Source: Atherinomorus stipes (lineage: Eukaryota; Chordata; Actinopteri; Atheriniformes; Atherinidae). Taken from it: a stretch of 64,000 nucleotides of DNA. The notes under the pieces were generated by a model. That model was not told the origin of the DNA, searched no databases, and saw only the letters and a program-made list of their open reading frames with translations. The stretch is taken from contig JALJCO010012873.1 of the NCBI GenBank assembly GCA_023101725.1, forward strand, positions 1,052,001-1,116,000. Direction: 5' to 3'. The translations under genes were made by a program, and so were the position numbers. The stretch's first letter is position 1. The number at the start of each line of letters is the position of its first letter. Below, one piece after another: positions 56,251 to 64,000 of the stretch.

Positions 56251-58502
56251 GAAGGGGAGATGAAGAAGATCGAAAAGGTGAGAGAGTGGTTGACTGGCAA
56301 GCTGGTTAAAGTTGCAAGTTTATTGGTTTTGCCAACTCTAAGGGGTTTATAAGGAACTAGCAAGTTTGCCCCTTTACTCGCCTCCCTTCCAAGGTTCCCT
56401 TAAGTGGTCTGAAGAAGAGAAAGAGCTTTTCAAAAACTGAAAACCGCTTCCCCGTCGTGTTATCCAGTCTCCAGAAGTTCATTGTGAGGTTGGATCTGAT
56501 ATTGGGGTTGGGGCTATACTTTCTCACGTCTCCCTGACAAGTCAGTTGCCCCTTGTGCCTTTTCTCTCGCGCTTCCTGAGAGAGGACTAGACGTAGGGGA
56601 TGGAGCTGTTGGCGTTAGCTGGCTAGAAGTCTGGAGACATGGTTGGAAGGGACAAAAGTGCTTATTGTGTGGAAGACAAAAAATTTGGAATACACAGAGT
56701 GCAAAAGACTGACTCTGAGGCTGATGGGTATTTTGGAGTTTTGTCATTACTAAGCGGCAAGAACAAGCCGGGCTCGCGTCGCCGAACTCCTAGAGTGGTA
56801 CTATAGTCTTCTTGCTGGTTGCTGCTGTTCCTGGAAAGTGGAAAGTCTGTAAGGGCGCCCAAGGAACAACCGTCCAGGTAATGGGCCCCTACCGTTTGTT
56901 TGTTCCCAATGTGTTCGAGGTTTTCAGTGGGGGCTGCTTCTCGATTGGCTTGTCTCCTGGTCGGCCGTCCTCTCTCTCCTAAGAGGGTTTTGGTGGCTTA
57001 ATGGAAAAGGATGTTGGGAGTTGTGCAGCTTGCCTTCTGTGCTAGAGGAAAGGCTTCCTCTCTGCCTCCTGCTGGTCTCTTCTCCCTTCCTCTCTGAGGG
57101 TGGTCGATATGCTTTGGATTTTGTCACTGGCTGCTCATCTGAAGGTAATAAATTTGAGATTGTGGTGTTTTAAAGAGTTCATTTGTGGATCCTAATGAGT
57201 GCTTTGGAGACTGCTAAACTTGTACTCAAATGTGTTAGCTTCATGGGTCTGTGGATATTGTTCTGATGAGGTTCGTTTCCTCTCAGGTGTGGAGTTTTGT
57301 AGCTGGGTTGTCAGTTAGTTCTGGTCCTCCCAGACCAGGAGGCTGACGGGCGAATCAAGCTGGAGTAGTTTGGATGTGTAGCAGCTGCTAACCCTCTCTG
57401 GAGTGCCTTGAGTTGGGTGGAATATGCGCATAACTCTCTCGTCGTTGCTACAGGACTATCTCCCTTGAGGCTTTTGGGGTCCACCCTTTATTCCCCATAA
57501 AGAAGGGAGATGCAGTGCCCTTGTTGCTCTTCGGTGGGAGGTTATGGAGAGAGACTAAGGCGCTCTGCTCAGAACCTCGGAAAGAACGAATTTGGCTGGA
57601 GGCGCAAACCTGTCTCTTCTGTGTGGGACAGAAAGTGTGGTTGTCGGCCAAACACATACCCTGAAGGCAGAGTCCGGAAACTGTCACCTAGTATCTTGGC
57701 CATTTGAGCATTAAGGTTATCAACCCGGTCATGAGTGCGCTGCCTCTTCCATGAGGGTCTGTTCTGTTTAGTGGCCGTGGTGACAGCCCTTGGTCCCGCC
57801 CGGCCCCCTCCCCCCCGTTGTCGTGGCCTCTGGTTTCTGTTGCGGCGGTGTCGCGCGGGGGCGTGGTTAGTCGGGGGTGGGTTTGGCGAGGAGCGTGTGG
57901 GTGCCCCGCTTCATTTTGGTCTGTCCTGTTGTGCTTTCCCGGTCCCGTCTGGTGGGTCGCCCGGTGGCTCCCCTGGGGGTGGGGCCTGTCATGACTCCGG
58001 GGTGTGTGTGGGGGCGTGGTTGTCCTTTTTCCTTGACAGGAGCATTGAACACAGCTGTGGCTCATCAGGTCGTCTTCCTTGCTGTGGATATATTGTCTGC
58101 CCTCCCTTCATTGGCGCCAGGTTGTTGTATCTTCAACAAGTGGTTTTCTGGCCTTCTACATTGGTTCACTTTTGCTCAGTCCTTGAAATCCAAGTTTAAT
58201 GTTTTGTTGTTCCTGCAGAAGAATCACCAACAGACCAAGATGCCAGAGAAGCTAAGCTGATGATCTGTGAACCATGCCTGCGTCCTCACCCTGTCTGCCT
58301 GCTTGCCATATTCCAACCACCCAGGCTCATCAACAACCTCTTGAATAAATCTCCTTTATCTGCAGTTCCAGCTGTCTGATTTTGGGTCCACTAACCTGCT
58401 GCTTGTGACATGTTGTCTGTTTGTATTGTGTATGCTGTGTATGTACTGAGTTAACTGCTGTATCCTTAACCCTGAAAAGTAATAAAAAAAAAAAAAAAAA
58501 AA

Positions 58503-58515
58503 AAAAGAACAACAC
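58503..58515 (+). repeat. L1 target-site duplication, downstream copy
   Basis: AAAAGAACAACAC directly follows the poly(A) tail. The first As are ambiguous with the tail. The older LINE sequence resumes right after it. Confidence 0.9.
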
Positions 58516-58770
58516 AAATGGATTTCATCAGCATAAAAGTGGTAGGATATATTTTTTAAACCACAAATTAGCTGACCAAGAGGCATAAGGTACAACAAAA
58601 GCAGGAAGGGCCCAAGAACAGAACCCTGCGCAACTCCACAACACAAGTTGGACACAATGGGCATTATGTTGTTGAAAGAAACATTAAAAGTTCTTCCTTT
58701 TATATGAAGAAAACCACTGGAGGACCAATCCAGGAAACCCCATCTCTGATTCAAGTCAATTCAAGCACCC
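58516..58770 (-). pseudogene. Rex1-like LINE reverse-transcriptase fragment, right side of the split
   Basis: The minus strand encodes RT-core sequence: CGVAQGSVLGPFLLLLYL, MPLGQL and YHFYADEIHLCC. The family motif is YADD, so the second catalytic Asp is Glu here and the copy is dead. Its frame joins across the L1 to 48366. Confidence 0.8.
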
Positions 58771-59019
58771 AGCAAAAACAATATTTATTATCAGGCAAAG
58801 CTCACATCTGAAGTTGACCACTGAAATAATTTCTAAGCCTGAAGACATCCTCTTTGAAACAAACACACTGCATAAACAATTATCTAACCAAGTTTTACAA
58901 TTTTGTATTCAGCAAAAACTGTTAACAATGTTGATTTGAGAGAAATATACTTAACAATAGCAGAATATGTAAGATTTTTAATCATGTTTTGAGAGTAAAT
59001 GTCTTTTATTTCTGGCTTA

Positions 59020-59385
59020 GTAACTGAATCCCACCTTCCGGTGCTCCTCGCCTCTGGAACGCCCTCCCTCTCCCACTCCGTTCTGTCCAATCAGTCCTTG
59101 CTTTTAAAATTTTACTGAGGATGTTCCTATATGAACAGGCATTTCAATAGCTTAGGTTATTGTATCATATATATCTATTTTTATCTTTTTTTAAATTCAC
59201 GTTTTAAATAGTCCAACCTGGCTGCTGTTACTGTTTCTGTAAACTCTTGGTGTTGTTCTTTTACTTCATTTATTTATTTTATATCTTAATGTTTTATGGT
59301 TCTTAAATGTTGTAAAGCACTCTGGGCATCTTTGGTTACATAGATGTAGCATATAAATAAACTTGAACTTGAAATAAACTTGAAT
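59020..59385 (+). mobile_element. 5'-truncated LINE 3' end (Rex1/L2-like)
   Basis: The sequence starts with PHLPVLLASGTPSLSHSVLS-type coding sequence (the common RLWNALPL-like C-terminus). A 3' UTR follows, containing GTAAAGCACTCTGGGCATC, and ends in a repeated AATAAACTTGAA tail. This is characteristic of truncated L2/Rex1-like copies in fish. Confidence 0.7.
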
Positions 59386-59754
59386 CCTAAACTTGGTTAT
59401 TCTATATGTATATTAAGTTAAATTATCTCACTAAGACACTGTTTCAGATCACTTTGTGTCTCTCACTCCCAATTTTAGCTGTAAAAACTTGTTTTAAGAC
59501 CTCCCGTACCAGTTCATACACACAGGTTTCTTGTAATAAGAAAAAAATATCTAGACTTCAGACAAGTGGGAACTAACTCAAAACAAGCAGTTAAACATTT
59601 ATTTCAAGTTTCTTATTAAGTGAAAAACACTTAAAACTAGAGTGGTAATACATTTTTTCAGTGTTGTTGCTTTCTCATTTTGAGAGAAAAGATTTTAAAA
59701 CAAGAGAAGCTGACCAGAAATTCAAGAACTGGTAGCAAAGAGGTGCACTTTAGC

Positions 59755-59960
59755 AGCCTGAGACAGCGGCTCAGATGGTAGAGAAGTTCACCCAACAGCC
59801 AGAATATTGTAGGTTTAACTCCTACAGTATGTCATCAAAATCAATCTGGCCCTTGACAAAAACAAAAAACAAGTTCCACTCAGGTACGTGGGTGGTGGGC
59901 AGGTTTCACATGGTGCTGCCCCTTCAGTATGGGGCACTGCCTTTCAAAAAGGGCTTTTAA
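59755..59960 (+). mobile_element. Degraded tRNA-derived SINE
   Basis: AGCGGCTCAGATGGTAGAG resembles a SINE A-box region, and GTAGGTTTAACTCC is a decayed B-box about 40 bp on. CTGGCCCTTGACAA recalls the CCTTGGGCAAGACAC segment of fish SINEs. It is heavily mutated. Confidence 0.5.
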
Positions 59961-62900
59961 ACAATTCTCAAATTAAGACAAATCTTCTTTTTTTAAGATC
60001 TTTTCTTTTAAAACCAGAAAGAAACAGCACTGAAAAGAAGCATTACCAGACTAGTTTTGAGGGGATTTTCACTAAATGAGGGACTTGAAATGAGTGTTTA
60101 CAACCTATTTATCGATATTTCTCCCTGTCTAGAGTCTCCATATTTTTCATTTCAAGAAATCTTAGCGACTATAATTAGCTTTTCCCACTGGCAGATTATT
60201 TAATTTGAAAATAGTCTGATTCTTCTCAATTTCAGTGTTTTTTAACTCGTATTAAGACCACTCATTTTTGCAGTGCACGAGACAGTAAGTAAGCCTGAAT
60301 AAGTGGCAGCATTTCACATTGCTCTGAGGAGAAAGTTGGATATATGGAAACATTTAGACTCCCTTTAATGAACCTGCATCGTCCTAATGTGCTCCATACA
60401 GAATGCATATCAAATTCAACTCTCCAAGGACATTATTAGTAACCAAAACTTCAAAGGTAAACCTAACATGCTGTTGCATGCTGTTGTGCTTTATGTCCAC
60501 GAGGTGGTCCGTGCCATTTCCTCTCACACCGCACTTTGATGTGGAGCAACATGAAATATGCTGTGACACTGCTCAGGCGGAGGAATAAACTTCCCAGAAG
60601 TTGTGCAATCCATAAATAGATAAACAACAAGAGGACTGGGAAAAGGGAAGGGGAGGGGTGTTGTGACCCTTCTCGTAACAGTTCAATGTCCGGAAAGCTA
60701 CAGCGAACCCTGTGTGTGTGTTTAATTAGACTCATTGGCCAGAGAGCATTTGGTTTTCATCAGCAAACCCATCACAATTACTATGCAGATAGAGATAACC
60801 GACCTCTGGGTTTGGCCCAGGGCCACCCCCCCCCCCCCCTCCTCTCAGCTCTGGGCTGAAGAGCACGGAGACCCTGATCGCTACAGATTAGCAGCCAAGA
60901 GTTGAGAAACAGCTACTAAGTGCTGTCCTATTGTCCGACGTCCAGCAACTGTAATCTCTGGTCCCCGTGGGTCGAGTCACGAGAGAGTTTCAGCTTTTCA
61001 GAGCACCATGTGTGTTTAAGGAACATGTCGTGTAATTCTGCACTCTGGAATCAATCATTGAAACAACCTGCTTCCATGTGATATATTCCTGCTCATGGTG
61101 ATAAATTGCCAAGTGGAATGTATACCGCGGGTGTACATTATTACACAGAACACTATAGTGTAAATACATGTCAACTCACATGGCAATATACTCTCAGGTT
61201 TCCTCCATGGAGGCGAACGCATGTTTTTGCCAACATTTAGATCTGTTTTTCCATCTGCTGTAGCCAGATAAATGAGAAATGAATGGATTGTATTATTTCT
61301 GCTTTGTAATTGAACTACAGGGTTTTAAAAAAATACATCTACAAGTGGCGAAAGACTCAAAATAGAAATAAAAAGCACCTTGTGCAAAAAAAAAAAAGAT
61401 CAACAATGACTGAATAAAGTACGGCCATGAACCTGGAGTATTAGTCATCCCTGACTGTAAGAGGCAAAGACTGATCAGAAAACAGGCAAAAAGCTGCCAA
61501 AACAACTGCCAGCGAGGACTTCTTGAACAGAAAGTCCAGTTTTTCTTCTCATTTGAATAAAGTAATTGCTCACACAGTCCAGCCACTAACTTTTGATCAT
61601 AAAGCAATGAAACGCCAAACAGCCAGAACAAGAAAAAGCAGCTCACAAGGTCTAATAAGAGTGAAAGCGATCAGCCTGCAGCTCACTAACCTCACACAGC
61701 TCTCCCAGCGCTCACCGGTTCGACTCCACTGGACAGCAGCAGCACCACAGACTCACCCAGCCAGGTATGAGAGGGGCCGCTCCCCTGCTGGCGCTCTGAC
61801 ACTACATTAAGATCATCATCCACTCATTTAAGGCCATCACCAGCGTCCCTGCCGGTGGCCAATAAACAATAAACTCTGATCGGAGAATGCTGTTAATAAT
61901 TAAGGGAAAGGATAGGGTGGCTGGTAATGTCACTAATGCATGGACAGACAAATGGTCATGTTGTAGCACAAAGGGAAGTATCAGCGGAAGAACTTGTCAG
62001 AGCAGCTGGAAAAAAGACATTTTATCCATGTGTGCTCGGGTGATGTTTTTCCATCCCGAGTCTCTTCATCGGAAAAAGAACAATGCTGAATATTACTTTC
62101 TTTAACTAAATGATGATCTACAATCATTTTATTGTTTAATCTGCTGATTACTTCACGAACTTATCGTTTCATCTGTGAGATGTTGGATGTTTTACCTTAA
62201 CATGCAGTGAGGAGTGATCTGCAGGTAACAAAAGGTAATTCAGAACCAGCATCAAGGATCAGACAGGCATAATAAAGCATATAAGCTCTCACTACAACAG
62301 CGGTGCAGTAAATGCCTTTTCCATGAAAAATGTCATGTGAACATTTTAGTAGTTCTCTTTGGAAAGTAACCCACATATATGGTTATTTTGGAAGGTGCAG
62401 CTTTTGATGCATACAGTTATGAACAATGAAGTACATCCTCTTTTAATGCTAAAACCTTTCTGTATCAAGATGTAACAAAAGAGAAGAATCTGGTACTTAT
62501 CAGGTCTTAAATTAGGCAAATACGGTATCAGATGAACAACAACACTTTACATATTGCATGTGGTATTATTTATTTAGCAACAACTAAGACAAAACGTAGA
62601 AGCCGTGTGTAAAGCTGCCTCCATAGTGGGTAAATAGCAGCCAGGTGCTGCTGATCAGATGCACTGGGTTGATCATCATCATCAGTGTGAGTTCCTCTAT
62701 GAAAGCAGAGGTTTTCTCAGGTGCAACTTAACTCAATGCCAAGGAGAAAAGACACCAGCCATGATTTTAGAGAAGCAACTGTATGTTAAAAAGTAATTTC
62801 CAATCAGGATTTTCCTAGAAGTGGACATCCCAGCAGGCTGAGTCCAAAATAAGACCCCCATATTTCTTTAATGTATTTCTTTTCAATCCTTTGGTGCCTG

Positions 62901-64000
62901 TTTAGGGTCAGGGTTGCATACCCATACTGAAATGATTACATCTCTGCAAGCACGTCTATTTGAATACTTTTGGAGTCATTGTAAAGGGAACACTTGTGAT
63001 AGTGTAAATGTTAGGAATGTCTGACATCATCGGCCTACCAACATTATCCGCTGATATTGGCATGAAAATGTGAAATTAGAAAATATCGTCATAGTTTTTT
63101 TCAGCTGATATTTTTACTGACGAAATCTCACATACAATCTTGAGATTGTGGATTTCGTAACGGAACAATGATATCTTGCAAGATTTCGTTCCATCAGCAC
63201 CGCTCCAGCATGTAGAGAAATCCCTGTTATTCTGGAGGAACTTCATATCCCAGCATTCCTTTCAGAGTCATGTGATTATGTTGCAGCTGCTGCTGCTGCT
63301 ACAGACTGACTTGCTTTGAAGCTATGTCTGGTTTTAAGTTGTTGGTTACAGCACCGTCCCTAGCAAAGTGAGGCCCCAAGCGAAGGGTCCAGCTGAAGCC
63401 CCCCACCCCGAGCCATAACATCCAGGTCACCGTCCAGAACATCTAAAAATGTATGAGCGAATAGTCTAGGTTTAGGCGATATGTAAACAATTGATTAAGG
63501 CCTCTGACGTGCCATTGAAGAGTTCACTGCAGTTTCTGTTAACTTAACAGAAACATATTGTTTAGGTTATAGACCAGTTTGGGCCTTCCAAACACTATTG
63601 CACATTTGATGGTGGAATTTGAGCTTTTTTAGTTGCAAGACATGGACATTAATCAGTTCTTAACAAGAAAAATTATACAATTTTGATGCTTAATTCCACC
63701 TTAGAGAGGTGTGGGAGGGGATGAAAGGGATTAGTTTACCAGAAATCTATATGATTTTTGATAAACTGTAGTCATTTAAAAGTTATTTTCTTTTAATTGA
63801 CAACTACAGGAGTATTTCAGTTTATGGCAAGTAAATGCCACTATTCTGAAGCCTATTTTACCTTAATCCACTTCAAAGAAATTAACATCCATTGAAATGA
63901 CATTTTACTTATGACTAAACACATAAATCATATTATTTGGATGTCAAAAGGCAACACGCAGCCAGGACAGTAAAACATCCCTGAAAATCGTTACAACTCA
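59961..64000. other. Right end of window, no gene recognised
   Basis: Unassigned DNA. A 14-base C run lies near 60827. 61650-61800 has several splice-like signals on minus but no recognisable protein. A GATATTGGC-type hAT-like trace lies at 63000-63120. The ankyrin-repeat exons expected for espnl were not found. Confidence 0.45.

Larger units (their letters stand above)
48380..58502 (+). mobile_element. Full-length L1-type LINE (Tx1/Swimmer-like), apparently intact, with target-site duplication
   Basis: The element starts directly after a target copy at 48367-48379, has a short 5' leader (~127 bp), ORF1, a ~1-kb inter-ORF region, ORF2, a ~4.2-kb 3' region and a poly(A) run at about 58484-58506. 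The downstream target copy is 58503-58515 (AAAAGAACAACAC, 13 of 13 identical). Both ORFs lack stops or frameshifts, implying recent insertion. It interrupts a Rex1-like LINE whose frame is restored when the insertion is removed. Assignment to the L1 superfamily rests on the ORF1 type and the ORF2 APE-RT order; placement near Tx1/Swimmer is from remembered similarity. Confidence 0.88.
54291..58502 (+). other. Unusually long 3' region of the L1 (possible 3' transduction)
   Basis: After the ORF2 stop there are ~380 bp of ordinary 3' sequence, a (TA)n microsatellite (54667-54719), T-rich stretches, then ~3.4 kb of GC-richer DNA with no recognisable gene. It ends with AATAAA and a long A-run. A second AATAAA lies at 55263-55268, and another near 58342. 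Because the 13-bp duplication encloses everything, this DNA was copied with the L1 or inserted into it later. Read-through of an internal poly(A) signal with carriage of flanking DNA is one explanation; a naturally long 3' UTR or a later insertion are others. Confidence 0.5.

Noticed and set aside
55728..56363. Long Gly/Arg- or Pro/Ser-rich open frames on both strands
   Set aside because: Caused by the G-rich low-complexity tract, which lacks stop codons by composition.
61670..61800. Possible upstream espnl exon on minus with a gtgagcg donor-like site
   Set aside because: The translation is short and shows no ankyrin pattern; not supportable.

Overview
The window looks like an intron-rich vertebrate genome, almost certainly a teleost fish. 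The coding exons have canonical GT-AG introns. The interspersed DNA is dominated by families typical of bony fish: Tc1-like elements, hAT and TTAA-flanked MITEs, Rex1/L2-like LINEs, an L1 of Tx1/Swimmer type and a tRNA-derived SINE. There is no bacterial or organellar signal. All protein identities come from reading the translations against remembered family features; no database search was run.

Three host genes lie on the minus strand, head to tail, and are read from right to left. (1) espnl (espin-like): six exons between 44536 and 33016 encode the last ~708 residues, including the espin actin-bundling module. The N-terminal (expected ankyrin-repeat) exons must lie beyond the right edge. 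(2) klhl30: complete, seven coding exons between 30665 and 22916, encoding BTB, BACK and kelch repeats. Exon 1 carries a one-base frameshift in a 4-base homopolymer. (3) A rootletin-family gene (crocc2 is my preferred assignment): it starts at 21871, and nine exons give the first ~375 residues before the gene runs off the left edge. The espnl-klhl30 neighbourhood matches human 2q37.3.

Regulatory signals fit the gene identities. Three RFX-type X-box motifs lie within 73 bp, about 270-345 bp upstream of the rootletin start codon, as expected for a ciliary-rootlet gene. A MEF2-type site and an E-box lie in the presumed klhl30 promoter near 31.9-32.0 kb.

From 44.5 kb to the right edge the window is mostly transposons, probably within a long espnl intron. 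Its centrepiece is a 10.1-kb L1 insertion on the plus strand (48380-58502), bounded by an exact 13-bp target-site duplication and ending in poly(A). Both ORFs are open and the ORF2 endonuclease and reverse-transcriptase motifs are intact. It landed inside the reverse-transcriptase region of an older Rex1-like LINE; removing the insertion and one duplication copy restores that reading frame. The ~4.2 kb between the ORF2 stop and the poly(A) is unusually long and includes a very G-rich tract.

The rootletin intron of ~11.9 kb (8137-20031), klhl30 intron 1 and the espnl introns are packed with nested MITEs, several with clear terminal inverted repeats and target duplications. I did not find a new multi-gene system. 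The most interesting signals are the X-box cluster, the intact L1 with its odd 3' region, the klhl30 frameshift and a chimeric Tc1 element at 3160-4279.
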